In this document: positions 12,541 through 25,394 of the stretch, in pieces
How the letters are laid out: each line of letters opens with the position of its first letter
Numbering within the stretch: position 1 is the stretch's first letter
Source: Ascarosepion bandense
Taxonomy: Eukaryota > Mollusca > Cephalopoda > Sepiida > Sepiidae
Direction of reading: 5' to 3'
DNA: 64,000 nucleotides
Assembly: GCA_037127315.1 (NCBI GenBank)
Contig: JBBBDQ010000348.1
Span: 186,001-250,000 of the forward strand
The notes under the pieces: generated by a model
The model's input: only the letters and a program-made list of their open reading frames with translations
What the model was told of the DNA's origin: nothing
Databases searched by the model: none
Made by a program: the position numbers and the translations under genes

Positions 12541-15120
12541 ACTCATAATAAAGAAAGAAAATATGGTTATTTCTCAAAGATACAGGTTCTTTTATTATAT
12601 TAATAACATGATTGATTTAGTTGGATTCTGCTTACGCATTTTAAATAAAAGAAATACAAGGATTGAATTTTTACTTTCATTTATCCTTCTATATTTCTAA
12701 ATTTGCAGCATAATATTCCTACACTCAGATATGATGATGTATTTAAATTATAAAAAATGCAAAGAATATTTCAAATTCTTCCAGTGCTTCAATGAAAATC
12801 ATCCTCTTGTGAGGCTGTTATCAAGCTGATTTCAAAAGGTCACTGCAAGAATGAAATTAAGTAACCAATTCAAGGAGCCTTTGCTAAGAAGTTCCCATAA
12901 TATGCATATTTTTCCTCTTGGGATCCATGCACAGGTGGGCATGATGATGGTTCAGCATTTAGACTAGACCAATTAAATCAATTGTTATAACTCAACCAAA
13001 AGAAAACTGGGAACAAATAACTTAAAAATTTATCGGCTCTTTTTATTAGAACCTTAGAAAATTAAAGCCATTTTTCAATCAACAAAATTAACATCATTTT
13101 AAAAAGCAAATCTTTTCTACACAATATCAGAATTTATTATACATTAGCGTACTATAATTTCTAAGCCTCAAACTATGAGAATTTTCTGTTTTTATTATAA
13201 GTTTAGGTTCTTCTCAAACAAGCTATGACTCTAACAGAGCAAACCTCTCAAACCAGATCATATGGTAAGCCTGATTATTGAGTGAAACACATTGTGAAGT
13301 TTCTTTAAAAGAAAATTTAGTTTAAAATATTTTTGCCATGAGATCTTTTAATTTATAACCAGAAGCAGATTTAGAGCTTAAACTTCTGATTTCCTTGGAG
13401 AGGAGGGAAATGCCAATTCTGTTTTTCCTCAAGAATTTCAGTATATTAAATACTGGAAACTCATCTTAATTTTATCAACTCATCAAATGCAACAGTGAGC
13501 AACATTTGATCTTTATGAAAAAAAAAGTTTAAAATTAAAAAATTATAAGATTAATAATGTAGGTTCATTTCAGTTGCATTGCTGTAATTCTGTGTATTTT
13601 CTTAGGTAATATTTTTCAAAGAATAAACAAATTCTTTACTGGAATGTTTGTCCCCTGGCTCTAAACTGAATAAATTCATTGAAATAAAGTTAGTAACAAA
13701 GTCTACATTACAGTGAAATTAGGAATGGGAAAAAGTCTCTAATTTACCAAAGTAAAAACCTCATGACTTTCCAGGATCAATATTTTCTGTTTTTTCAAAG
13801 TTTGATACTTGATTTATGTATCTAGTTTCAAAATAATTGACATATTAAACAAACACATAAAACAATCTTTTCTATACACTGTCATAGTGTGTGTATGTGT
13901 GTATATCTGTGTATATCTATTTCTATATGTGTCTGTAAACATTTTTTAATAATTTTTTTATAAAAAAATGTATAAATTTATATATAATCTATTTATTTGA
14001 GTTACTGGAATTTTTGAATCTTATAAATTATAGACAACTAATTATGTTAAAGCCTTTTAGGAATGAAAATATAGAATTAATTTGTCATTGTTGTGAAATA
14101 TGAGCTTTTTGAGCTATCTTAATGTCATATGATTAGAAATATCAACAAACCCTAATAATAAAATCAGTAAGAAAAAAATAATTATGCATATATTTGAAGA
14201 GCCAGTTCTTATTCCAATCTTTTATTCTAGGTTCTAACTTTCATTTTCTTAGATTTCTATTGTTTTAAAAATTTTATAATCTTCTCTACCTGAAGCAATT
14301 AGCTAACTAGAAAACTAAATAAATAAAATGTCATAGCTTTGAAAAGAAAACATCCCAAATGAGGAAAACTAGTGAGAGAGATATTATGACAGTGACGATT
14401 ATTAATGCTAAACTTATGCAGCAAAGTCAGAACAAACACCCAGTCTTACGTGGTTGTTGACGATAAGAATCACAGTGGAGTCAGTAGCAACATATTTACC
14501 TCATCATCTTTGCTTTGCTGAGCAAGATAGTGTTTGTACCAGGTCATTACCAGTTGAGGTCTCTTATGCAAACTTTTCTGATAGAAGGAAAGAAAATACT
14601 TGCACATTTCAACAAGCAAAAAATGAGACATTTTTGATTATTGTTGTTTTATTTTTTCAGCTTTGAAAATGTTTGTACAGTTTGACAAAGGTTTCCTAGT
14701 CATAATAGATTTGACTATTAGATTTTCATTTTTTTCATTTTCTTCTCTAATATACCATAAAAATATGATGAAGAATAAAAATAAATCAAATAATGTTTTC
14801 ATTTTAAAAAAAAGAAACAAAATATACATTTGTTAAAAAAAATCAACTGCAACAACAAAACAATGACAAGACAACAAATTTTTAGAATATAAATAATTAA
14901 AAAGTGCATAAATAAGAAATTAAAACAAACTATTAGTTATATTAATAGCATTAATAGTAGTAATTATGATAGTAGTAATAATATGCACTAGTAATGGTAG
15001 TGATTGTGGAAGCAGGACTATTTTATTAATTAGATGTTAAACTGTGGTGTTATGCTACCAAAAGTAACTTAGTATCTCCTTCTCAGTGAAGATATTTTGC
15101 TAAACACAATAGATAAAATG
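12540..15120. other. AT-rich non-coding stretch, nothing recognised
   Basis: Open frames are up to about 70 codons with no recognisable domain. A short (GT)n-like run lies at about 13886-13935 and an ATTA/GTA-rich stretch at 14935-15005. I saw no exon. Confidence 0.5.
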
Positions 15121-15138
15121 TACATAGCTACTCAAGCA

Positions 15139-15365
15139 TCTGCACATCATTCATTCAGTAATGAATTTGAACACTCTCAGCTACTGGCGTATGTTTACAT
15201 TGTATATAACCTGCTAAAAAAAGTCTGCCTTCCTCTACCGAGTGCCCATAGCTCAGAGGTAGAATCGTGAACTGATGTCAATTTGGTCATGTTTCAATCC
15301 TGGCTAGAAGCAATCAGATGTCTAACTATACGGATGAGCTGTGATACAGTAAAACAGATCTGTCT
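15139..15365 (+). mobile_element. tRNA-derived SINE, family A, copy 2
   Basis: A-box-like tagctcagagg at 15249-15259 and B-box-like tgtttcaatcc at 15290-15300. The body ends ggatgagctgtgatacagta at about 15332-15351. The sequence aligns with 5628-5862 including about 100 bp upstream of the A box, which places a shared non-tRNA segment 5' of the tRNA-like head. No open frame is present. Confidence 0.7.
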
Positions 15366-15399
15366 GTAGATGACTATAATTACACATTATATAAATTCA

Positions 15400-18300
15400 T
15401 TTAAATAAAGAAAAAGTACTTGTAATGGTTGCATATCAGAACTTAAAAATCATATTTTTTTAAAGAATAATTATCAAAAATATGAACATGTGCTGTTAAT
15501 CAGATAGAAATGTTTGCCCATTGAAAAACCTATCATCAATTATTATTCTTTTAAACGTAACAATATAAAAAATGAGAATTAATGAAGTGTCTTTTGCAAA
15601 TTTGTCAATGATTAAATGTTTTATTGATTTCCATTTTCTGTTTTATGGTTACTTTTGATTTGTTGTAATTAATTCTTGAAATATGACAAATTAAATACAG
15701 AAAAATTTAATTACTTTGTTTACTTTTTCATCTTTTCACAAATAAATCGTTTGCTCAGTTTGCATATGAATACCTAGTTTAAGAAAATGTTTGCTTATTT
15801 GGTACAAAATACCCAATTAAAAAATGGCACAAAGATTTACAAAAGTATCAGCCACTGTATGTGTAGCCATCAGTGGGCAAATTTATGTTTCTTAGTAAAT
15901 CACTTTAACAATTTCTCATTACTTTGTGTACACTGTAGAATGTTTTACATTGCATAAGTAATATATTCACAATTGTGATTTACAAAGCTTAATCTTATTT
16001 GTTACATGGCTTCAAGTATAGGGTACACAGTGAGGAGAAAATTCGCAATAGTAATGTCTACCAGACTCCATGCTGAGGTACCCTTTTTAGTACAACCTTG
16101 TCTAAATTAATTGAAACCAAACAATATCTTCCTAGAATCTTTCACACTTTTGCTGATTGCACAGGCTTCATCTCTTGGCATTGTTTTCTCCTTCAACCAT
16201 ATTTTCTTTTATGTTTTGGACTGATGGAATCCAGTTTGCTTGTTCACTTTGATGACACTAATGATATCTACAATCTCTCTGGAAGACTTATCAGTGTGTT
16301 CTTGCAGCATTACAATTTTTGTATGCTCCCTTGGAGTAATGTCCATCACAGACAATGGCCATATGACAACTAATCAACAGGTGAGATAATAGTGTCTAGG
16401 TATGATAAAAATCTGATGCAATCACAGATGATGCAATATTTTTCAAGGCAAAACAGATTTCATTATACACCCAGAAAATAAATTCCTATTACTGCATACC
16501 ACTATGAATGATCTAATCTGAGGAACAAACTGATTACACCCTGTAACTCCAGTGGGTCAAAAACAAATTGTATGTTGAACGAAAGGAAACTAAAGCAGTT
16601 GTTTCAATTAATTTACATAAGGGTGTACATTTGGTTGTTATAATTTTTCTTCTAGAATTAAGAGCATATGAAATATCTCTACTTGAAAATGTGTATTGTC
16701 TGGTCAAAGTTATTTTATAAACAATTAAATAAATTATTTTTAATGTGTTGGGATATTTTTTAGCATCAACTTTGGAGAGACTTTGTGCTTTTACCATATC
16801 TTGAGTGACAACATTGACAAATGTTTTCTATGGTAAAATAGTCTCTTATTAGGGAATGTACTAAGTTCTTGAAACTTGTTCAAAGATAATGTGGAAAATT
16901 GACATCAACACACACACTTGAGGTTTCATTTGTGAATTTATAAATGCATTTAGATAAGGCAAATATATAGTGAGTCTTTGTATACATTAGATATTTATAA
17001 AGCAAAATTTAATTTCTTAGCAACAGTCTGAAAGTTTTTTCTTAGTTTCTCTGTATTTATTATTTCAGTGAAAAATAGACTAATAATTTATTGTTCAATA
17101 ACAGAATCAAATATATTACTTATATCACATAGTATTAATATTAGTTTGCTGATGTGTTTAGCAAAATAAAATCAGAGAAAGTGATAAATCTATTTTCTAA
17201 TATTAGTAATGTTGTTTTGACTTCAACCAAATATACTTTCTTCCTTTAGTAATTCATGGAAAACCAAACTGAACAGTAGAAAATCCAACTTCAGATAGAA
17301 TTCTGTACCCTCTGACATCAGTGTAGATCAAAGATGTTACTCGAACATTTTCATTGTGATCATCTTCTATTAAGAATACAAAGGTTTCTTTGGCAAGTAT
17401 TCTATTGAATTTCTGTGGAACAACTCTAGTATGACAATAATATTTTCCTGGGTGCTATTATGTGCTATATGGTGCATTAAGTTTTGTCACATCAGAACTA
17501 ACTTGTAACTTGGATATAGATACTGCTGTATCCAGGCAAAAATATCTGAATTGTTTTGAAAAGTACTTTTACCTGGCTTAGTCTTGTATAAAATAAAATA
17601 GAAAATAAATTAATCTGAAAAATATATTAAGTAGCAAGAGAAGATTTTAAAAAAAATAAAATCATGTAAAGATAAAATAATGTGTTTAACAAATGCACTG
17701 GTGGTAAAAGAAAAAGTAAGATAAAACAGAATGTATCTAAAAACCAGAAAGGTTTTTTTAAAAGAAAGGTATTTGAATTCTGAAAATGCCAACACATAAA
17801 AAATAGACAAAATTTAAAGGGAAAATATTGTGAGAAAATAAAAAAAAAACAAAAAAAATAAAGAAAAATTTGCATACTGGAATATTTTGTTAGATGTTTG
17901 TTTATCTATACTTTTAGTTTCTGGTTGGGGGTGGGGTTTGTTTTATTTTGTTTTTATGATTTAAATTTGTAAACTGATTTTATGTTACTGATGTAAACTG
18001 ATTAATGATGTTAGAAAAAAACTGAATTTCATTTTGTTTACACATTTCTGAATAAAATAAGTATGTTCACCCATGTAAACATGTGCCTCTAAGTAAAAAC
18101 TGGTTTAGAAGAAAGTATTTTTCTTTTCTATGGACATATTCTTTTATGATAAAGAATACTAATTAGCACAATTCCTCTAAAAAGTACTGATATATAACAA
18201 TATTTTTATATATAAGGTTTAAAAAATATTTATGCTCATACAATTTTTTTTTTCAATGAACATTGATTGGCAAAGAGAGAAAATAAAAAAAATAAAAAAA

Positions 18301-18750
18301 ATTGGAAAGGATGAAGGAAAATATTTTATTATCCTTTATTAATACATCATATTAATATGTCCTTAATCTTTATTTTGGAGAATCTTTATACTTAATCCTT
18401 CTCATTTTTATTTACTATAGTTATAATTTTTTATTAGAGTGAATGAAAGAAAATGTTTCATAGTCATGTAAATTGAAACTAAAATTCTAATAAAATGCTG
18501 GCCTTAGTTTCTTTATTTTTTTATTTACTAACAGAAACTGTCTACATGAAACATAGTCTTTTGTTCAACTTAAAAGAAAATTGCATGCAAATATCAAGAC
18601 TATGTATGTACTGTGTGTCTGTTTCTGTGTGTATTTCTGTATAAGATATATTGTAATTATCAATTCATTTGTTAAAGCAATGAAACTTGCAATATTTTTG
18701 GAACTATATCTGTGACATACATGTATTAAAAGTTTTAAGTTTTATTATTT
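15400..18750. other. AT-rich non-coding stretch, nothing recognised
   Basis: The longest open frame, 16098-16373 (91 codons), has ordinary-looking composition but matches no family I know, and has no splice context to support it. Frames near 17610-17875 on the minus strand are A/T-homopolymer artefacts. I see no exon or named repeat here. Confidence 0.45.
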
Positions 18751-18754
18751 TACT

Positions 18755-18905
18755 TTATTTTTTAATCATTTCACCACAAGCAAAGCAATAAAGCCACTGA
18801 GATGCAAGAGATTACTGAATATGAAAGAATGATGAGAAAAATAAAACACTATTAAGGAGAGAGAACAATAAAAGAACAGGAATTAAAAGACAAAATATAA
18901 TGGTT
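18755..18905 (-). mobile_element. LINE 3'-end scrap (same tail family as 23.96 and 44.16 kb)
   Basis: On the minus strand this ends in the tail found at the 3' ends of the LINEs at 23955 and 44155: plus-strand tttaatcatttcaccacaag, then agcaaagc and gccactgagatgcaa. The match runs out after about 130 bp, so this is a heavily 5'-truncated or decayed insertion with no coding sequence. Confidence 0.55.
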
Positions 18906-19040
18906 GACACTGAATTTAGATTTTTTAAGATCAAAGTTGACTAGAAATATGTTTTCCAAATATTTAGATGGTGTCAACTGCGTGCCATGTTTCTAAGAAT
19001 GTGGATGAGCATGCCAATTGCTACATTGACACATTAACTT

Positions 19041-20425
19041 TCTTAGTGTCATCAGAAAACTCTTTGAATATATAATCAACAAGAAAGTTGTAGAATATCT
19101 CAACAGGAACAACCTTCTGAGTGATAATCAGCATGGATTTCACTTGGTTAGGTCTACAGCTGATATCTTAATTGTCATTACTTACAGATTCAGTAAAGCA
19201 CTAGACAATAAATTCAACATGAGGACTATCATCCTAGATATATCAAAGGCCTTTGACAAGGTGTGTTATCAGGATGGGGTAGGAGCGAGGCTGCTGCTTA
19301 AACACTCTAGCCATAGAATCTCTGGAAAGGCATTTTCAACTGCCAAGTTCTTTCTAACAAGTATGTGCCTGAAGGTCATTCTTAACAGGCAGTCATCAGA
19401 AGCCCACAAGATCAATATCAGCATTCCTCAGGGTTCCCTCCTTACCCTTAATCTCTTTTTTACTTGATATCAATAATCTGGTGAAGAACATGTTACAATC
19501 TTTAGTGAATAGATGATAGAACAGTTTATAGATGCACCTCCAATACTTTGGATAACCAGAACTTAGCAGCTGAACTCTCCTCTGTTTTAACTCTGTTGGC
19601 TAAATGAAGGAAAAACTGGCTTGTAAAATTCAATATGTCCAAAACTAAACTACTACCAATCCACCATAATCAAACAAGCTGTGAACTTTCACTGATTGTA
19701 ATGAATGTGTGCACCCTCAAAAAGCCTCCTTGTCTTGAATATCTGTTGAGATTAAAGCTAACCTCAGATTTCAAGTTGAACTCATATATACAATCTAATG
19801 CTAAAGATGCCGGAAAAATATTTTGTTCATTGTAACTACTACAGCAGTAAGCTTCTTATTCTTCCTGCTATAAACTATCTTTATGAAAAACAGATCAAAC
19901 TAAACATGGAGAATTGTTGTCATACGTTGGCTAGAGTAGAGCAGCCATCATCTGCCTATTTTGATAAGAGTTCAAAAGAATTTAGACAACCATACATCTG
20001 ATGACTTATTTTATCTCCCCTACAATCCCTTTCCTACAGATGAAACATTGCAAGACTCTTTTCTATTCTATCATTATTTCTAATGCAAGTGCTCTGACCA
20101 GTTACATTCCTTGGTTCAATCCGACTTGTCTTTGGCAATTGAGACCCATCATGCCACCTACACACAGATTAATTTCATTAATAAGAAGTAAGTTCCATTC
20201 AAAGTATTCTTCTTCCCAAGGTTTGTTTCTTTGTGTTTCATACGCACAAGATATTTTTCAAATTACTAAAATCTTAACCATTTCAGGTCTAGAATTAACA
20301 ATCATCTTTCATACATAACCTCATGAATTGTATCTCTTGCTTTTTTTACTCTCATACAACACCACCCTATAACTCTCTTCCTTTAGTGACTCTTGGGCTT
20401 TGTATGAGGTGATCAAAAATAAAAA
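19041..20425 (+). mobile_element. Degenerate Jockey/CR1-like LINE (RT to 3' end)
   Basis: Frame-shifted translations follow the RT of the LINE at 45021-46022. LLSDNQHGFHLVRSTADILI starts near 19104, LDISKAFDKV lies near 19231-19262, a PQGSLL motif near 19427, IRPCMEYCC is degraded near 19895-19922, and a C-terminal FRSRINNHLSYI-type motif sits near 20283-20320. The longest open segment is 107 codons (19144-19467). The catalytic YADD block is not readable in frame near 19490. Endonuclease and 5' sequence are missing, so the copy is 5'-truncated. Clade placement (Jockey, CR1 or a relative) cannot be settled by eye. Confidence 0.8.
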
Positions 20426-20769
20426 GAGCAACAAGCTGGACGATAACTCCACAATTGAGAAGTGTAAGAGAAGAAACTGCTACTGTAGAACTTATGATTA
20501 CATCTAGCAATTTCAACAATAAAATGATAAGACCTAGCAGCCAATCTAGGACTGTACTTAAATTTGTAAAATTAAGATATTAAAAATGTCAAAAATATTT
20601 TCAAAAGTTTATGAGATACTTAAAATTTAACAATGTGTGAGAGTAAGGGCTGAAAAAAGGATTTTCTCAATTACGACTTTTCATAAATTCCTGAATTTTT
20701 TATTTAAGTTTCTGTGATGAGAAGTTATCATTATTTAAATTATTTACATGTGGAATATTGTTCTCATTT

Positions 20770-22110
20770 TTGTTGTTGTAATCACAATGTTTTGGCTGGA
20801 TTGGCATACACTTGAAGGAGATTTTGGCATGTAATAAAGCCTTCAGTGATTTTAGGATCAATATAGCTTTCTGAAATAATAAATGAAATATATGACAGTG
20901 GGAAAATACTAGAATACCATAGTAAACCTATTATCATCACAATGACAAAGAAGCCAGGTGCAAATGAATGCAAACTCCATCAGACAATAAGCTTAACAAA
21001 AAACATGACTAAAGTTATTATTAGAATTCTCATAAGTAATGCTTACAGCAGAATTAGGACAGTTTGGCTATGTTCAAGATACTGTAAAAAGAAATGTAAT
21101 TTTTATTCTCAGAATGCTATCAGAATGTTTTATACAAATGCAGAAAAATTTATACATAGATTACACAAAAGCATTTGTTATGATATAACATAAATATAGA
21201 CATGAAGTATTAGAAAATTTTACATAAGAAAGATATTTGAGTAATACGTAACATCTACTGGAGACAGACATGTATGGGAATAAAAAATGAATTCATTGAA
21301 TGCACAAAAATAGAAAGAGGAATAAGACAAGGAATACAACAAGGAATACAACAAGCTTATAGTAAAGGAATTAAAAATTATTAATGAACATAATCTTAAA
21401 ATATGTGGATGATACTGTCTTGATAGCAGACTCAGAAACTAAAACTGAAAGTACTCTTAAATAAGGTAGTGAAGGATATCAAGAAGGAATTTACTGTAGG
21501 AACATGGAATGTATGGTTGTTCAGCAAAAGAGAAACTCCGAACTGTGGGCTACATATTGAAACAAGTACAGAAATATCTTTTGATAACAGATGGTAACAA
21601 TTTGACAGTGAAGTCAGAAGACACACAGGAATAGTGAAAGATGCTTTCCAGAAACTAAGCAAAGTATTGGAAGGTAGAATATTTAATCCCCTATACGGCT
21701 GTGAATATTGGATGATCTACTCACAGATGAAGAAGTAAATATGATATGATAGAAAAAGTGATTCTACCAGTAAAAACCATGAACAGAACATTTGAGAAAT
21801 TAAAAATTCTTTAGGAAAACAAGAACTCCTACTAAATGAAACTGAAAGGAAGTGGAAATTATTGGGACACAAAATGAGGAAAGATGGCTTCAAGAATTTT
21901 ACATCCCCAAGAAATACTGAAATAAGAGAAGCAGAGGAAAATATGAGTAACATTCTTAACAAGTCTGTGAGAATAGATGACAAAACAGGAACAATGACAG
22001 GTGGGGAGGGAATGGTAAAGCATGAAAAGTTAATTTGAAGCAACAAAAAAAAGGAAGTTGTAGAGAGCAGTGATTGTTCAAATCTGGAAGTGACAGGAAA
22101 CATAAAAATA
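20770..22110 (+). mobile_element. Degenerate RTE-like LINE, copy 1
   Basis: Remnants of an RTE/BovB-type reverse transcriptase appear in order. INEIYDSGKI-like is near 20877-20908, TKKPGANECKLHQTISL at 20945-20995, and RILISNAYSRI near 21025-21060. YVDDTVLIADSETKT is near 21400-21445, with YVDD in place of the usual YADD. ECMVV, KDAFQKLSKVL, EVNMI and EGKRDRGK-like pieces follow to about 22000. Several stops and frameshifts, plus missing segments between 21190 and 21390, make it inactive. Most of it aligns with the better preserved copy at 26799-28063. The assignment rests on resemblance to the C-terminal half of BovB-like ORF2. Confidence 0.75.
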
Positions 22111-22139
22111 AATTCTCAATCAAACAAGTATAAGATTTT

Positions 22140-23055
22140 CCACATTTTTTCAAACCAGTATTTTTGTCTTTGACATTTTAACAAACTGTTTTAACCCAGA
22201 TGTTCTTTAGCCTTCCTCAAGTTTATTTTATATTCAATCTTCTTTAAAAGTCCTCTAGATCTTTTTCTTTATATTTAATCTTCATATTTCCTTAATGAAG
22301 AATCTGTATTAGAAATGTGGATGTGCAAATGTGGTGCAGTGGATATCAGCTTAGAAGGAGAATTTAAAAGGATAAAAATTATCCACATTTTTTTAAAACC
22401 TGTATCTTTGTCATTTTAATAAACTGTTTTAACCAAGATTTTCTTTAGCCTCCCTCAAGTCTATTTTATATTCAATCTTCTTTAGAAGTTCTCTGGCGCG
22501 TTTGTCTATATTTAATTTGCTTATTTCTTCAATTATATTGTGATCCAGTGGATATCGGTTCAGAACAAGAATCTAAAAAGATAAAATTTTTCTACATTTT
22601 TTTCAAACCTTTATCTTTGTTTTTGTCATTTTAACAAACTGTTTTAACCAAGATATTCTCTAGCCTTGCTCAAGTCTATTTTACATTCAGTCTTCCTTAA
22701 AAGTTCTCTAGTGTTTTTTTTCTATATATAATCTTCTTATTTCTTCAATTTAGAAGCTGTATTTGAAATGTGGATGTACATTTTGATGCAGTGGATATCG
22801 TCTCAAAATGAGACTCTAAAAAGATAAAAATGTTCCACATTTTTTCAAACCTGTATTTTTGTCTTTGTCATTTTAACAAACTGTTTTAACCAAAATGTTC
22901 TTTAGCCTTCTTTATATCTATTTTATATTCAGTCTTCTTTAAAAGTCCTCTAGTGCTTTTATCTACATTTAATCTTCTTATTTCCTCAATTAAGCTGTAT
23001 TAGAAATGTGGATGTACATTGTGGCGCAGTGGATAGTGGCTCAAAACGATAAGTT
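22140..23055. repeat. Tandem array, four units of about 209-243 bp
   Basis: Unit starts are near 22140, 22383, 22591 and 22835, each opening with a c(c/t)acatttttt run followed by aacaaactgttttaacc (taataaactgttttaacc in unit 2). Units 1 and 3 are about 243 bp. Unit 2 lacks a block of roughly 30 bp around the gtattagaaatgtggatgta segment. Unit 4 has a shorter end. Each unit ends with a variant of gtggcgcagtggata, which resembles a tRNA 5' part/A box, but no B box follows. No open frame. The array may come from duplication of a truncated SINE. Confidence 0.75.
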
Positions 23056-23099
23056 TTTCTAAAATTTATAGATTACATCTATCTCCTTTTCTATTGTTT

Positions 23100-23924
23100 G
23101 ATTTCAATTTAGCCACAATATTCCATATAATAATTGGGTTCTTGTCTTTGTTTTTTAATTTCTAATAACATAATATAAAGTAATACTTTTGCTGTATTTA
23201 GTGTTGTTTAAAGACAACATGTGGTGGCTAAATCTTATCTTTTACCTGTTACAAGTGCTTCTAAAGTAAAATTTATCATCATTATCATCTGAATGAATTC
23301 AAGCTCTATAAACAATACTTTCAGACATACATTGGCCATTCAATGGGCAGGTTTGATTTTTTTGGCAGTTGCAATGATTTTTAGAAGGGTTATTGCTGCT
23401 ATTATAATATTATGTTGTAAAATATATTTATCTATGTTCTTAATGCAACAATAACTGACTTTAACATTGTTTTTGTTGAAGCTTTTTTTTAGTGTGAGTG
23501 AATGGTAGAAATGTTTGTGAATTAAGTTTAGGAAGAGTTTACCAATGTTAGTTTGGACATTATGACAGGATGTATTAAACCAAAAATAATGTTAGAGGTA
23601 CATGATTTCTGAATATTAAATTTTTATGTTTCATGATTTACGCCCCTTTGATATCTTCTCCTTGCATTTTATTATTTGCAATATTTTATATTTTAATTTT
23701 AATTTTTAAATTTAAATTTTTATCTATATATAATCTTAGAAAATTTAAAGTTTTAATCTTATTAATAAAAAAGCAGTAACTTAACTTTATAAGATTTAAT
23801 TCCCATGAACATTGAGTATACTTAAATTCAGATCTATTAAGCTGTCACTTTGAAATATGCACCTGATGACTGTACAATAATCAAACTCTGAGTCATGCCA
23901 TAAATGTAGAACAATATGTATATT

Positions 23925-23929
<5 letters not shown>
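23100..23929. other. AT-rich stretch between array and LINE
   Basis: No gene recognised. The interval 23850-23910 is the inverted partner of the short dispersed repeat at 12127-12180. Confidence 0.45.

Positions 23930-23955
<26 letters not shown>
23930..23955. repeat. (TA)n microsatellite at LINE 3' junction
   Basis: (TA)n passes directly into the T-run that is the poly(A) tail of the minus-strand LINE. It may mark the insertion site. Confidence 0.9.
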
Positions 23956-23963
<8 letters not shown>

Positions 23964-25337
23964 TTTAATCATTTCACCCCGAGCAAGGCGGAAATGCCAC
24001 TGATGTGCAGGGGGCTACATAAATGTAAAAAGATTAATTAGAAAAGAGTGAGGAGTATGAACTATTTGGAAAGGAACTATAGAAAGCTGAGAAAACAGGT
24101 GCGATGACAGATACATAGGTGGAGAGAAAGGGAAGGTTATACAGCGGTGGAGAGAGAGCTAGAGTCCAGTGGTTAGTAGATGAGTATTGACTTTGCATTT
24201 AAATTTCTGGAGGTTGTAGCAGTCAGGAAAGCAAGAATACGGGAGCGAGTTCCACAGGCTGGAAGTGTGAGAGAAGAAGCTGCAGGAGTAGAATTGTCAT
24301 CTGCATTTGGCTAACCTGACTGTGAATGGGTGAGATCCAGTTGCCAGTCTGGTTGCACGAGTAAACACCTGTTGAGGAGGCATCAGTGACTTAAGTTCGT
24401 CTGAGCAGAAGCCATGAAAGTATTTATAGAACAGACAAAGGGAGGCCACATTTCGACGATGGGGAAGTGGCTGCAGTCGAGCCGCCAGATCAGTACCTAT
24501 CACATTACAGACTCTCCTTTGGAGCCTGTTGAGAACACTGAGGAGAACGGCAGGGGCGCCTGACCATAAATGGCAGCAGTACTCCATGCACGGACGGATG
24601 GTTGACTTGTATATATGCAGGATGGATTCAGGTGGAAAAAACATCCTGGATTGACATAGTGACCCAACCTTCTTAGCAGTAGATTTTGCTATGGATTCAA
24701 TATAGTGGTTCCATTTGAGGTCTGAGGACAGGGTAAGTCCGAGGAGGCGTAGTGTATTACCCTCCGGGAGAATCGCTTGGTCCATGCTTATGGGAAGGCA
24801 GGAGAGGTTGCCTGTAATGGTTGACAGACAACGGCTTGGTCTTAGATGAATTGACGTTGACAAGCCACTTCTTGCCCCAGTTCACCACAGAGTGTAGATC
24901 CCGCTCAAGGTCAGCAGCGAGATTATGTCTGTCCGCCACGACAGGTTTCTTACTGGTGCGGGAGTATATTGTAGTGTCATCTGCGTAGATGCCTACTTGG
25001 GACTTGATCTCATCTGGAAGGTCGTTGATGAAAATAAGGAAGAGCATCGGGCCCAGGATAAAGCCCTGTGGGACACCAGCATTCGTGATGTAGGATGAAG
25101 AGGCACGCCCATTCAGAACGACCTTCATTTTGCGGTTATTTAAGAAAGATTGGATTAGGTCAAGCAGGCGACCGGTAATACCATAACCGCGTAGTCTGCA
25201 TAGGAGGCCAGAGTGCCAAACCCTGTCAAAAGCCTTGGAGATGTCCAGAGCAACCACGCGAGCCTCGTCAGACTCATCAAGGGCCTCCGTTACGGTTGTT
25301 AGCAGGTCGGCCATGGACCTGGCAAAGCAGAATCCAT
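23955..25337 (-). mobile_element. 5'-truncated Jockey/CR1-like LINE, subfamily 2
   Basis: The plus-strand T-run at about 23955-23966 is the poly(A) tail. A roughly 330-bp 3' UTR is followed, on the minus strand, by the C-terminal domain and then the RT. The sequence is related to the 44.16-46.41 kb LINE but diverged throughout (for example SRTSKKPVVADRHN versus SHLDQKPGVGDKAN), so it is a second subfamily with a similar 3' tail. A frameshift near 24760-24860 splits the ORF in two. The 5' end stops inside the RT at about 25337, where (TA)n and (GATA)n begin. Confidence 0.9.
24297..24863 (-). pseudogene. LINE ORF2 C-terminal fragment (188 codons)
   Basis: This continues the RT fragment in another frame, so one indel separates them. 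It carries LRLLGLTLSSDLKWNHYIES, FFPPESILHIYKSTIRPCME and RVCNVIGTDLAARLQPLPHR. These match the conserved C-terminal region that follows the RT in the LINE at 44.5-44.9 kb. The stop is followed by the 3' UTR. Confidence 0.85.
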
Positions 25338-25351
25338 ATATATATATAGGT

Positions 25352-25394
<43 letters not shown>

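Noticed and set aside
16098..16373. 91-codon plus-strand frame with unbiased-looking composition
   Set aside because: No known domain, no splice context and no second exon. Length is within chance for a 64-kb window read in six frames.
17610..17875. Minus-strand frames rich in Phe and Leu resembling membrane segments
   Set aside because: They arise from A-rich homopolymer-like DNA; hydrophobic translation is expected from T-rich codons.
21717..22153. Minus-strand 128-codon frame
   Set aside because: It is the antisense shadow of the plus-strand RTE-like remnant.
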